NCBI GenBank assembly: GCA_005882115.1
Contig: VBEG01000046.1
Coordinates: 1-41,076, forward strand
Direction: 5' to 3'
Source: Chloroflexota bacterium
Lineage (GTDB): Bacteria > Chloroflexota > Dormibacteria > Dormibacterales > Dormibacteraceae
Length of the DNA: 41,076 nt
The notes beneath the pieces are model-generated. The model was not told where the DNA came from. It did not search any database and saw nothing but the letters and a program-made list of their open reading frames with translations. Shown piece by piece: positions 31,931 to 40,017 of the stretch (position 1 is the first letter of the stretch; every line of letters begins with the position of its first letter). A program made the translations under genes and the position numbers.

Positions 31931-32496
31931 ACGCGCAGACATCGGAGTTCCTGGAATATCCGGCGCCCCAGGACGACGGGGCGGCTCGCGGCCTGGAGGG
32001 CAAGAGCCTGCCTCAACTAAGCCTGATGTCGACGTCCGGCGCAGCCGTCAACCTCGCGACGGCGGCGCCAAGGCTCGTCCTTTATGTGTATCCGAGCGCG
32101 ACCGGCACAGCCGACCTGCCGGCACCGGGTTGGAAAGAGATACCCGGCGCGTTCGGCTGCACGTCGGAGAGCTGTGCTTTTCGCGACCGCAAGGCGTCGT
32201 TCGAAGCTCTTGGCGTGACGGTGATCGGCCTGTCCGCCCAATCCACCGAGGCGCAACTGGTCTTCGCCGCGCGCAAGGAGATCACCTTTCCCCTGCTCAG
32301 CGACCCCGAGCTGAACTTGTCCCGGGAGCTCGGTCTCCCCACCTTCACCGCGGGCGATCTGCGTCTCTACAAGCGGCTGACGTTGGTCGCCGAATCAGGA
32401 GGGATCGTCAAAGTGTTCTATCCGGTCTTTCCTCCGGATACCCATCCAGCCGAGGTCCTGGCCTGGGCGCAGAACCACTTCAAGGTTGTCGAGTGA
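31927..32496 (+). CDS. redoxin (peroxiredoxin-like, AhpC/TSA family)
   Basis: The protein has about 189 residues, with the peroxidatic motif IPGAFGCTSESCAFRD (Cys78, Cys83), FPLLSDPELNLSRELGLPTF, and VFYPVFPPDTHPAEVLAW near the end. It probably reduces hydroperoxides. The conserved N-terminal block (YPAPQDDGAARGLEGKSLPQLSL) lies upstream of the first ATG (32026), so translation must start earlier. The only start-like codon there is the CTG at 31927, which overlaps the dehydratase stop as CTGA. The 3' end overlaps the convergent HAD gene by 102 bases. Confidence 0.82.
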   Translation: MNAQTSEFLEYPAPQDDGAARGLEGKSLPQLSLMSTSGAAVNLATAAPRLVLYVYPSATGTADLPAPGWKEIPGAFGCTSESCAFRDRKASFEALGVTVIGLSAQSTEAQLVFAARKEITFPLLSDPELNLSRELGLPTFTAGDLRLYKRLTLVAESGGIVKVFYPVFPPDTHPAEVLAWAQNHFKVVE

Positions 32497-33087
32497 GGAG
32501 ATGACGGCGGCGGCATGGCTCAGCTCAGAAACGGCATGGGTGGTAGTGACGCCGATCACGGTCATGCCGGCGTCAAGCGCCGCCCGGATGCCGGCGGGGC
32601 TGTCCTCGATCGCCACGCAATCCCCGGGCGCAACGGCAAGCCGGTCCGCGGCCATTCGGTAACCGGCGGGATCCGGCTTGCCGCGAGGCGTCTGCTCGGC
32701 GGTGATGAGCACGTTTGGTACGGGCAGGCCCGCCATTGCGAGATGGCGCAGCGCCGGCTCGACCCGGGCTGACGTGACGATCGCCCATGCGTTGGAGGGC
32801 AACCGTTCGATGAGGTCGAGCGCACCGTCGAAACGATTGAGCGCGGTCTCGATGCTCGCCTGTCGCGCGGAGATCCTGCGTGCCTCGGCCAGCGGATCGA
32901 TGCCGGGCGCGAAGCGCTCGATCAGCTCGATGCCGGTGAGGTGGATCGAGGCAAGGACCTCCTCTGGCGCAAGTCCTCGCTCGGCCGCCCACTCGGCCCA
33001 CGCGGCGCGAATTGTGGGCATCGTGTCGACCAGGACGCCGTCGAGGTCGAACACGATTGCGCGCGCGTCGAATTGAAAGCCCGCCAC
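32395..33087 (-). CDS. HAD-family phosphatase (beta-phosphoglucomutase-like)
   Basis: The 230-residue protein has the HAD motifs: FDLDGVLVDT with the nucleophile aspartate, VTSARVEPAL (motif II), GKPDPAGY (motif III lysine) and CVAIEDSPAGIRAALDAG (motif IV). The cap domain has the subfamily I form. The last 34 or so residues run antisense to the redoxin gene. The start is a GTG at 33087 in GTG-GCG-GGC; a longer frame to 33183 would overlap the divergent gene. The substrate is unknown (a sugar phosphate is likely for this subfamily). Confidence 0.82.
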   Translation of the reverse strand: MAGFQFDARAIVFDLDGVLVDTMPTIRAAWAEWAAERGLAPEEVLASIHLTGIELIERFAPGIDPLAEARRISARQASIETALNRFDGALDLIERLPSNAWAIVTSARVEPALRHLAMAGLPVPNVLITAEQTPRGKPDPAGYRMAADRLAVAPGDCVAIEDSPAGIRAALDAGMTVIGVTTTHAVSELSHAAAVISSLDNLEVVLRPGQDLGWMGIRRKDRIEHFDDPS

Positions 33088-33096
33088 CTGCGTGGT

Positions 33097-33729
33097 GTGA
33101 TTTTCGACCTCGACGGGGTGCTCGCGATCTCTGAGCCCCTGCTGGCGGAGGCCGCGATCGAGCTCTTCGCCGAAAAGGGCCACGTCATGACCGCGGAGGA
33201 TTTCCGGCCCTTCATCGGGATGGGCGAGGACCGCTACATCGGCGGCGCGGCCGGAAGCCGCGGCATCGCGCTCGACCTGGAACGGGACAAGGCGCGGCTG
33301 TACGAGATCTACCTGCGGGTCATTCGCGGCCGGCTTCAGCCGCTGCCCGGGGCTCGCGATTTCGTCAGCGCCTGCAGGGATCGAGGGCTGGCCATCGCCG
33401 TCGCCTCCGGCGCGGACAAGGTGAAGGTGGTCGCGAACCTGCGCGAAATCGGGCTGCCGGAGACGGTCTTTGACGCGGTCGTCGACGGCAACGACGTCGT
33501 GCGCAAGAAGCCGGCCCCGGACATCTTTCTGGAGGCCTGCCGGCGCCTCGCGCTGCCCCCGGCGGATTGCATGGTGATCGAGGACGCGGTAAGCGGCGTG
33601 GCCGCCGCCCGGGCCGCCGGCTCGCGATGTCTCGCCCTGACGACCTCATTCAGCACCGCGGAGCTGGCCGGTGCGGACTGGTTCGCGACGGATCTGGCGC
33701 ACGTGCCCGACGAGGTGCTTGCCTGGTGA
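33097..33729 (+). CDS. HAD-family phosphatase (beta-phosphoglucomutase-like)
   Basis: The protein has about 210 residues, with FDLDGVLAISEP (motif I), VASGADKVKVVANL (motif II), RKKPAPDIFLEACRRL (motif III) and CMVIEDAVSGVAAARAAG (motif IV). The start is uncertain: GTG 33097 is used here, while CTG 33088 would add LRG and abut the divergent HAD gene exactly. No room for a separate promoter exists between the two genes. The 5' ends of both genes encode the same FDLDGVL motif, which makes an imperfect inverted repeat. The next gene, ppk2, follows after 25 bases. Confidence 0.8.
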   Translation: MIFDLDGVLAISEPLLAEAAIELFAEKGHVMTAEDFRPFIGMGEDRYIGGAAGSRGIALDLERDKARLYEIYLRVIRGRLQPLPGARDFVSACRDRGLAIAVASGADKVKVVANLREIGLPETVFDAVVDGNDVVRKKPAPDIFLEACRRLALPPADCMVIEDAVSGVAAARAAGSRCLALTTSFSTAELAGADWFATDLAHVPDEVLAW

Positions 33730-33754
33730 GCCGGAGGCCGTCAAACTCCCGGTG

Positions 33755-34600
33755 ATGGCTGTCGCCAAGAAGGAAAGGAAGCGCAAGAGGGAGAACGGGG
33801 AGTGGACCGGGAAGGCGCAGGCGCTCTCCAAGAAGGACTACGAGAAGGAATTGCGACGGCTCCAGGACGAGCTCGTCCGGCTCGAGGAGTGGGTCAAATA
33901 CCGTGGCTTGCGCGTCGTTGCGCTGTTCGAGGGCCGGGACACCGCCGGCAAGGGTGGCGTCATCAAGCGCATAACCGCGCTGCTGAATCCGCGCTTCGCG
34001 CGTGTCGTCGCGCTGCCGGCGCCGACCGAGAGGGAAAGGAGCCAGTGGTACTTCCAGCGCTACATCGCCCACCTGCCTTCGGCGGGCGAGATCGTCTTCT
34101 TCGACCGGAGCTGGTACAACCGCGCAGGCGTCGAGCACGTAATGGGCTTCTGCACGGACGAGGAGTACGACGAGTTCATGCGCACATGTCCGCAGTTCGA
34201 GCGCATGCTCGTGCGCTCTGGGATCGTCCTGGTCAAGTACTGGTTGTCAGTGAGCGACGAGGAGCAGGAAAAGCGATTCCTGGGCCGCATCAACGACCCG
34301 AGCAAGCGTTGGAAGCTGAGCCCGATGGACCTGCAAGCTCGTGCGCGCTGGGTCGACTACTCAGAAGCCAAAGACCAGATGTTTGCGTATACCGACATCC
34401 CCGAGGCCCCGTGGTACGTGGTCGAGACCGACAACAAGCGCTCTGCGCACCTGAACCTGATCAACCACTTCCTGGCCATGATTCCGTACGAGCAGGTCCC
34501 CCACGACGACATCAAGCTGCCGCCACGCCAGAAGCGCAGCTACCTGCGTCCCCCGAAGAGCTCGCAGCGGATGGTGCCAACCAAGTACGAGGTCGAGTGA
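33755..34600 (+). CDS. ppk2: polyphosphate kinase 2
   Basis: It transfers phosphate between polyphosphate and nucleoside di- or monophosphates. The 281-residue protein has the Walker A loop FEGRDTAGKGG (about 58-68), the Walker B FFDRSWYNRAGVE (115-127, Asp117) and the lid module KRWKLSPMDLQARARWVDYSEAKD. The N-terminus is a basic leader (MAVAKKERKRKRE). A GTG three bases before the ATG at 33755 is also in frame. The subclass, which sets the preference for GTP, ATP or AMP, cannot be settled by eye. Its stop overlaps the next gene as GTGA. Confidence 0.92.
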   Translation: MAVAKKERKRKRENGEWTGKAQALSKKDYEKELRRLQDELVRLEEWVKYRGLRVVALFEGRDTAGKGGVIKRITALLNPRFARVVALPAPTERERSQWYFQRYIAHLPSAGEIVFFDRSWYNRAGVEHVMGFCTDEEYDEFMRTCPQFERMLVRSGIVLVKYWLSVSDEEQEKRFLGRINDPSKRWKLSPMDLQARARWVDYSEAKDQMFAYTDIPEAPWYVVETDNKRSAHLNLINHFLAMIPYEQVPHDDIKLPPRQKRSYLRPPKSSQRMVPTKYEVE

Positions 34601-35118
34601 TCGTGAGCGTCGACCTCACGGCGCTCGAGCAGAGGGAGGCGAAGGTGCAGGAGCACATGGCGGCCGAGAACGCGCACGAGTTCGACCGCTGCATCGCAGT
34701 ATTTGCGCATCCCCGTTACGAGATCATCGCCACCGGCGAAGTTTGGGATGGCCACGATGGCGTCAACGCGCTGCTCCAGGAGAACAAGAGAGGATTTCCT
34801 GACTTCCGTTTCCACCCCGAGTCTTTCCATCACGCACCGGAAGCTGTGATCGTCGAGGGTCGGTTCACCGGCACCCATCTTGGAAACTGGCGCGGCCTAC
34901 CGCCGACTACACGCAAGGTCGATTTCCCGCTGATCATCGTCTTTCAGTTCGAGGGCGACCGCATGATCTGCGAGCGGACCTATTTCGACATTGGCACCCC
35001 GCTCAGACAGCTGGGGGTCGCGCGCGATCCCAACTCGCGCTCGGGAAAGGTCGCGACCGCTCTCAACCATCCGGTCGTGGTCGGCAGGGCGATGCTCCGG
35101 TCGGTGCTGCGACGGTAA
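34597..35118 (+). CDS. NTF2-like/SnoaL-like protein
   Basis: The 173-residue protein has the small alpha+beta cone pattern of SnoaL/NTF2-like proteins: an N-terminal helix with FDRCIAVFAHPRYEIIATGEVWDGHDGVNALL, then GFPDFRFHPESFHHAPEAVIVEGRFTGTHLGNWRGLPPTTRKVDFPLIIVFQFEGDRMICERTYFD in segments. Many members are ester cyclases or small hydrolases; others have no known activity. The GTG at 34597 overlaps the ppk2 stop as GTGA; a GTG six bases later is possible. It precedes a cupin and a Rieske oxygenase and may belong to the same catabolic unit. Confidence 0.75.
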   Translation: MIVSVDLTALEQREAKVQEHMAAENAHEFDRCIAVFAHPRYEIIATGEVWDGHDGVNALLQENKRGFPDFRFHPESFHHAPEAVIVEGRFTGTHLGNWRGLPPTTRKVDFPLIIVFQFEGDRMICERTYFDIGTPLRQLGVARDPNSRSGKVATALNHPVVVGRAMLRSVLRR

Positions 35119-35122
35119 GCGC

Positions 35123-35704
35123 GTGATCAAGCCAGGCACCATCATCGACAGCCCCCAGACCGGCGAGCGACTGATCATTCGGTCGACCGCGGAGTCTTCG
35201 CACGGCGAGCTGTTCCAGGCCGAGCTCATCGCCCAACCAGGCTCCTACGTGGTGCGTTCGCATTTGCACCCGAGCCAGGAGGAGAGGTTTGTGCTGCTGG
35301 AGGGAACGTACGGCTATCGCATAGGCGACAGGACGGGGACGGGCAGTCCGGGCGAGACGCTGGTGTGCCCCGCAGGCGTGCCTCATAGCCAGTGGAATGC
35401 GGGCTCAGGTGTGATGCGCCTTTATTACGAGCACCGGCCCGCCCTGGAATCGGCAGAGCTTTTCTTCGAGACTTATTTCGGGTTGAGCCGCGAGGGGAAG
35501 TTGCTTCCTTCAGGTGACATGCGTTTGTTGCAAGCGACCGTGCTCCTTACCGCGGTCGCCGATTTCATGCGCATCACGAGCCCGCCGTTGATCGTGCAAC
35601 GGCTCGGGTTCCCTCTAATGGCCGCGCTTGGCCGCGGTCGCGGCTACAGGGCACGCTACGCGAAATACGCAAGTTCCGCTGTCACGCTGGAAGGCAAACG
35701 ATGA
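35123..35704 (+). CDS. cupin-domain protein
   Basis: The 193-residue protein has one cupin barrel in the first 120 residues, with the metal-binding pattern SHLHPSQEERFVLLEG and, later, CPAGVPHSQWNAG. The rest is a helical, partly hydrophobic tail (ADFMRITSPPLIVQRLGFPLMAAL). The role is unknown. The GTG start lies four bases after the previous stop, and the end overlaps the Rieske gene as ATGA, so the two proteins are probably made together. Confidence 0.78.
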   Translation: MIKPGTIIDSPQTGERLIIRSTAESSHGELFQAELIAQPGSYVVRSHLHPSQEERFVLLEGTYGYRIGDRTGTGSPGETLVCPAGVPHSQWNAGSGVMRLYYEHRPALESAELFFETYFGLSREGKLLPSGDMRLLQATVLLTAVADFMRITSPPLIVQRLGFPLMAALGRGRGYRARYAKYASSAVTLEGKR

Positions 35705-36660
35705 TCGACGACCCAGTCCTCGTCGAGGATTGGCATCCGGTGGCCCGCGTCGAGGATCTTGGGGGCGGTGGGCCGCTAGCAGTCCGCCTGCTCGGTGAAG
35801 ACCTCGTCGTCTGGCGCTCCGGGGACGAAATTCATGCATGGCGCGACCTGTGCGTGCATCGCGGCACGCGCCTGTCGCTCGGCAAGGTCGTCGACGGCGT
35901 GCGCCTCGAGTGCCCCTATCACGGCTGGACGTATGCAACCGACGGGTGCTGCGTGCTGATGCCCGCTCATCCTGAGCAAAAGCCGCCGGCAAAGGCGCGG
36001 GTGACGACCTTTCACGCGCGGGAAGCGCATGGGGTCATCTGGGCGACGCTGGGCAGCGGGGCAGCCGAGATTCCGTCGTTCGAGCTCATGCGCGATCCCG
36101 CGCACCAGTTGCTGAGGTCCGGACCGTACCGCGTGCACGCCAGCGGTCCGCGCGTGGTCGAGAACTTTCTCGATGTCGGGCACTTTCCCTTCGTGCACGA
36201 GGGGATCCTCGGCGACCGGTCGCGGCCCGAGATCGAGGACTACGAGGCGGTCGTCAACGCCGACGGCGTGCTGGCGACCGGGGTGAAGGTTTACCAGCCT
36301 GATCCCTACGCGACCGGCCAGGGCTCGACGGTCACGTACACGTATCGCGTGCATCGGCCGCTCTCGGCCTCGTTCATCAAGCACGGCGAGCACTCTTTCG
36401 GAATGCTCCTGTCGGTCACGCCGCACGACGCGGTCGACAGCAGCGCGTGGATGTGGATGGCGATGAACTACGAACCGACCTCGGAGATGGTCGACTTCCA
36501 GGACCGGATCTTTGCGCAGGACCGGCCCATCCTCGAGTCGCAGCGACCCGAGCTGCTGCCCCTGGATCTCCAGGCCGAGCTTCACCTGCGAAGCGACCGG
36601 ACCGCGATCGCGTACCGCCGCTGGCTCCGCGAGCTCGGCGTGCGCACGGGAGCGTCCTGA
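35701..36660 (+). CDS. Rieske non-haem iron oxygenase, alpha subunit
   Basis: This oxygenase component hydroxylates or demethylates an aromatic or related substrate using electrons from a separate reductase. The 319-residue protein has the Rieske ligands Cys51-His53 and Cys71-His74 (CVHRG...CPYHGW), and the mononuclear iron site in VENFLDVGHFPFVHEG (Asp158, His161, His166). It resembles vanillate-O-demethylase-type enzymes. No reductase or ferredoxin gene was recognised nearby. The ATG overlaps the cupin stop as ATGA; the end overlaps the next gene as CTGA. Confidence 0.85.
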   Translation: MIDDPVLVEDWHPVARVEDLGGGGPLAVRLLGEDLVVWRSGDEIHAWRDLCVHRGTRLSLGKVVDGVRLECPYHGWTYATDGCCVLMPAHPEQKPPAKARVTTFHAREAHGVIWATLGSGAAEIPSFELMRDPAHQLLRSGPYRVHASGPRVVENFLDVGHFPFVHEGILGDRSRPEIEDYEAVVNADGVLATGVKVYQPDPYATGQGSTVTYTYRVHRPLSASFIKHGEHSFGMLLSVTPHDAVDSSAWMWMAMNYEPTSEMVDFQDRIFAQDRPILESQRPELLPLDLQAELHLRSDRTAIAYRRWLRELGVRTGAS

Positions 36661-37571
36661 GCTCAACCGACCGTGCGCTGGGGGCTCTCTATGGCCTGGC
36701 CATCGGCGACGCGCTCGGAATGCCGGCGCAGGAGTTCGATGGCGACCGCGCTCGGGCGATCCTGGGCACGCAACCTGATTTTCGCGACGGACCTCCGGAC
36801 AACCCGATCGCGCGGGGCCTTCCCGCGGGTTCCGTCACCGACGACACGATGCAGTGCGTCCTGGTCGCTGAGCTGCTTGTCGACGGCGCCGGAGTCATCG
36901 CGCCGCGCGCCCTCGCCGACGCGCTTATGCGATGGGAGCGCGAGATGGCGCGGCGTGGGCGCAGCGAGCTTCTCGGCCCGTCGACACGCCGCGCTCTCGC
37001 CGCCCTGAAACTCGGCTACGACCCCTTGGTCACCGGCACCGCCGGCACCACCAATGGGGCGGCCATGCGCATTGCTCCAGTAGGCATCGCCACACCGCTC
37101 GAGCGCCTCCTCGCCGCGGTGGTGGACGCGGATCGCGTCACGCACGACACGCCCATCGCGCACGCGGGAGCCGCGGTCGTGGCGACCGTCGTCTCCGCGG
37201 GTGTCGACGGCGCCGGCTTCAGCGAAGCCGCTCCTCTTGCGATCGAGGCCGCGAGCCACTTCGGTTTTGGGGAGCTATTTGAGGATGCAATGGGCAAGGG
37301 CAGCCTCGGCACGGGGGTCGAAGCCGCGGAGTCGGTGCCGACGGCGTTCAGCATCGCGAGCCGGTGGCCCAAAGACGCGTGGGCCGCAAGCGGGTACGCG
37401 GCCGCGCTCGGCGGCGACACAGACACCATCGCCGCGATGGCCGGCGCGATGGTAGGAGCGTGCACAGGTCTGTCGGCGTTGCCCGCGAACGCGGTGCGCA
37501 AGGTGAAGGAGGTGAACGAGCTCGCCTTCGAGTCATTGGTGGATCGTCTGCTCGCGCTGCGAAGCAGATGA
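36657..37571 (+). CDS. ADP-ribosylglycohydrolase-family protein (DraG-like)
   Basis: The 304-residue protein has the DraG/ARH metal site: LYGLAIGDALGMPAQ at the N-terminus, Thr61-Asp62-Asp63-Thr64 in GSVTDDTMQ, and GGDTDT at 252-257. These enzymes cleave N- or O-glycosidic bonds to ADP-ribose; some relatives act on other ribosides. The family start (DRALGALYGLAIGDA) lies at the Rieske stop. No ATG, GTG or TTG precedes it in frame, so the CTG at 36657, overlapping as CTGA, is the likely start. Placed before a PfkB sugar kinase and a base permease, it may act as a riboside hydrolase. Confidence 0.82.
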   Translation: MSSTDRALGALYGLAIGDALGMPAQEFDGDRARAILGTQPDFRDGPPDNPIARGLPAGSVTDDTMQCVLVAELLVDGAGVIAPRALADALMRWEREMARRGRSELLGPSTRRALAALKLGYDPLVTGTAGTTNGAAMRIAPVGIATPLERLLAAVVDADRVTHDTPIAHAGAAVVATVVSAGVDGAGFSEAAPLAIEAASHFGFGELFEDAMGKGSLGTGVEAAESVPTAFSIASRWPKDAWAASGYAAALGGDTDTIAAMAGAMVGACTGLSALPANAVRKVKEVNELAFESLVDRLLALRSR

Positions 37572-38479
37572 TCAAGCGGCTCGTTTCGCTCGGCAGCGTG
37601 ATCGTCGACCTGATGCTGGAACTTCCGGGTTTGCCGGAACGCGGCGGCGACGTCCTGGCCTCGCAACGCGGGATGGCGGTCGGCGGCGCGTTCAACGTGC
37701 TCTCGGCCGCGGCGAGGCTTGGACTGCCGGGCGTGTACGCCGGGCCGCACGGGAGCGGGCCGTTCGGCGATCTCGTGCGCGCCGAGCTGGCGCGCGAGGG
37801 AATCGACATGGCGTTGCTTCCCGATCTGCGATTGGACACCGGCTGGACGATCGCGATGATCGAACCCGATGGCGAGCGGACCTTCGTCACCGTGACCGGG
37901 GCGGATGCGATCGTCGAGTCGTCGGCATTGGCAACCATCGATTACGTCAACGGCGACGCGGTCTACGTGTCGGGCTATGACCTCGCTTATCCGGGCGCCG
38001 GGCAGGCCATCGCCGAGCACGTGGCGGCGCTCGATGCCTCGCTCTTCGTGGCGCTCGATCCAGGGCCGCTCGTCGCCGACATCGAGGTGGCGCGCCTGGG
38101 CGAGGTCTTGCGGCGCGCTGACATGCTGAGCTTGAACGAGCGCGAGCTGGCGGCCGCCGGCGGGATCGAATCGTTGGCCGAACGGATGCGGCCGGACGCC
38201 ACAATCGTCGTCCGCCAGGGTCCGCGCGGCGCGACCATCAACCGGGCGACCTCGGAGCCGACGACGATCCGCGCGGTTGCGGTCGGAAACGTCGTCGACA
38301 CGAGTGGCGCCGGTGACGTCCACGTCGGCGCCACGCTCGCTGGAATCGCGCACGCGATGAGCTGGGCTGATGCCGTCGAGCTGGCCAACCGTGCCGCGGC
38401 GTACGCCGTCTCTCTGGCAGGCCCGGCCAGCGGCCCCACCGCCGCCCAACTCGAAGATTTCGCCGCCGGACGCTGGTAG
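37568..38479 (+). CDS. PfkB-family sugar kinase (ribokinase-like)
   Basis: The 303-residue protein phosphorylates a sugar or nucleoside. PfkB features are the N-terminal GSVIVDLMLELPGLPERGGD, the GGAFNVLSAAARLGL block, and the C-terminal DTSGAGD (244-250), whose final Asp250 is the catalytic base. The segment after it (VHVGATLAG) departs slightly from the usual AFVGA. The ATG overlaps the preceding stop as ATGA. Ribokinase, pseudouridine kinase or another nucleoside kinase are all possible; the neighbouring hydrolase and base permease favour a ribose or nucleoside substrate. Confidence 0.83.
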   Translation: MIKRLVSLGSVIVDLMLELPGLPERGGDVLASQRGMAVGGAFNVLSAAARLGLPGVYAGPHGSGPFGDLVRAELAREGIDMALLPDLRLDTGWTIAMIEPDGERTFVTVTGADAIVESSALATIDYVNGDAVYVSGYDLAYPGAGQAIAEHVAALDASLFVALDPGPLVADIEVARLGEVLRRADMLSLNERELAAAGGIESLAERMRPDATIVVRQGPRGATINRATSEPTTIRAVAVGNVVDTSGAGDVHVGATLAGIAHAMSWADAVELANRAAAYAVSLAGPASGPTAAQLEDFAAGRW

Positions 38480-38485
38480 TAGGAT
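38480..38485 (+). promoter_or_regulatory. candidate -10 box upstream of the second NCS1 permease
   Basis: TAGGAT directly follows the PfkB stop and lies 35 bases before the permease ATG, leaving room for a short leader with a Shine-Dalgarno sequence. The same TAGGATTC occurs before the Ku gene (40672-40679). No -35 is evident. Confidence 0.25.
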
Positions 38486-38520
38486 TCGGCGCGTCGGCGC
38501 ATTCACTGGGGAGGGGAGCA

Positions 38521-40017
38521 ATGGCGACTGAGGTCATCGTCCGACCGCGGGAAGGCCTGTCGGTTGAGCTGAACGGAATCAACGTCATCTCATCGGGCGA
38601 GCGCAAGGGCAGCCCACGCGACCTGTTCTGGCCATGGTGCGCCGCGAACATCGCGGTCCTTGGCATCAGCTACGGATCGTTCTTCCTGGGCTTCGGTGTC
38701 TCGTTCTGGCAGGCGACGATCGCGGGCCTCCTGGGTACGGTTCTCTCGTTCCTTCTCGTCGGCCTGGTCTCGCTGGCCGGCAAGCGCGGCTCGGCGCCGA
38801 CGATGGTGCTCAGCCGGGCTGCCTACGGGGTCGAGGGCGGCAAGATCCCCGCGGCCCTGTCCTACATCCTCCTCGTCGGATGGGAGACGGTGCTGGTATC
38901 GCTTGCCACGCTCGCGACGGCAACCGTCTTCGACCGGCTCGGCTGGGGTGGCGGCGACGCGACGAAGATCATCGCTTTCATCCTCGTCGCCGGCGTCGTC
39001 GTGTTCTCCGGAATCTTCGGTTTCAACGTGATCATGCGTGTGCAGACGATCCTGACTGTCGCGCTCGCGATCCTCACCGTCGGCTACGTGCTGCTCACGG
39101 TCGGCCACATCAACTTCAGCGCGGTCACATCTGTGCCAGGTGGATCGCCGCAGGCGGTGCTCGGCACTCTGATCTTTGCCGCCACAGGCTTCGGGCTTGG
39201 CTGGGTGAACAGCGGCGCCGACTATTCGCGCTACCTGCCGCGCAATGCATCAAGCAGCGCGGTCGTTGCATGGACGACGTTCGGCGCCGCGATCGCGCCG
39301 GTGCTGCTGGTTGTCTATGGATTGCTACTCGCGGCGTCGGACTCGAAGTTGAACAGCGCGATCGCGTCCGACCCGGTAGGGGCGTTGACCACGCTGCTGC
39401 CGACCTGGTACCTGCTGCTATTCGCGCTGGTCGCCATCGGTGGCTTGATCGGCGGCGCGATCCTCGATATCTACTCGTCCGGCCTGGCGCTGCTCACGCT
39501 CGGACTGAGGATTCCGCGCTGGACGGCGGCGGGGCTCGACGGCGTGATCATGATCTTCGGCACGATCTACGTCGTCTGGATCGCGAGCAACTTCTTCTTC
39601 CCGTTCGAGGGATTTCTGATCACGCTGGGTGTGCCGATCGCAGCGTGGTGTGGCGTGTTCCTCGCCGACCTGCTTCTTCGCAAGCGCGACTACGCGGAAA
39701 CGGAGCTCTACGACTCGCGCGGCCGCTATGGACTGATCAACTGGGTCGCGGTCGGAACGACCGTCGTGGCTACGTTCCTCGGCTGGGGCCTCGTCACCAA
39801 CGGCTTCGCCGACTGGCTGCACTGGCAGGGGTATCTGCTGGAGCCGTTTGGGCTGGGGCCGAAGGACAACGGTCCGTGGACCTACGCCAACCTTGGCGTG
39901 TTCGTGGCGCTCGGCCTTGGGTTCCTCGGCCAGTTCGTGCTGGGCCGGTCGCAGATCGCCAAGCAGGAGGCAGCTGCCGACCCGGTTCACGCCCTGACCA
40001 AGGGCAGCGGCTCGTAG
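38521..40017 (+). CDS. NCS1-family permease (cytosine/purine permease)
   Basis: The 498-residue inner-membrane protein has about twelve helices. Family landmarks are SPRDLFWPWCAANIAVLGISYG near the start, VLSRAAYGVEGGKIPA, FGLGWVNSGADYSRYLP in the middle and GGAILDIYSSGLALL later. It resembles CodB-type transporters more than the permease at 3229 does. A strong Shine-Dalgarno sequence (GGGGAGGGGAGCA) precedes the ATG. It follows the ADP-ribosylglycohydrolase-PfkB pair by 41 bases and may import their substrate. The last 31 bases overlap the convergent HNH gene. Confidence 0.87.
   Translation: MATEVIVRPREGLSVELNGINVISSGERKGSPRDLFWPWCAANIAVLGISYGSFFLGFGVSFWQATIAGLLGTVLSFLLVGLVSLAGKRGSAPTMVLSRAAYGVEGGKIPAALSYILLVGWETVLVSLATLATATVFDRLGWGGGDATKIIAFILVAGVVVFSGIFGFNVIMRVQTILTVALAILTVGYVLLTVGHINFSAVTSVPGGSPQAVLGTLIFAATGFGLGWVNSGADYSRYLPRNASSSAVVAWTTFGAAIAPVLLVVYGLLLAASDSKLNSAIASDPVGALTTLLPTWYLLLFALVAIGGLIGGAILDIYSSGLALLTLGLRIPRWTAAGLDGVIMIFGTIYVVWIASNFFFPFEGFLITLGVPIAAWCGVFLADLLLRKRDYAETELYDSRGRYGLINWVAVGTTVVATFLGWGLVTNGFADWLHWQGYLLEPFGLGPKDNGPWTYANLGVFVALGLGFLGQFVLGRSQIAKQEAAADPVHALTKGSGS

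Noticed and set aside
37016-38521. Open frame on the minus strand across the glycohydrolase and PfkB genes
   Set aside because: Low-complexity composition with no motif; both plus-strand genes there are well supported.
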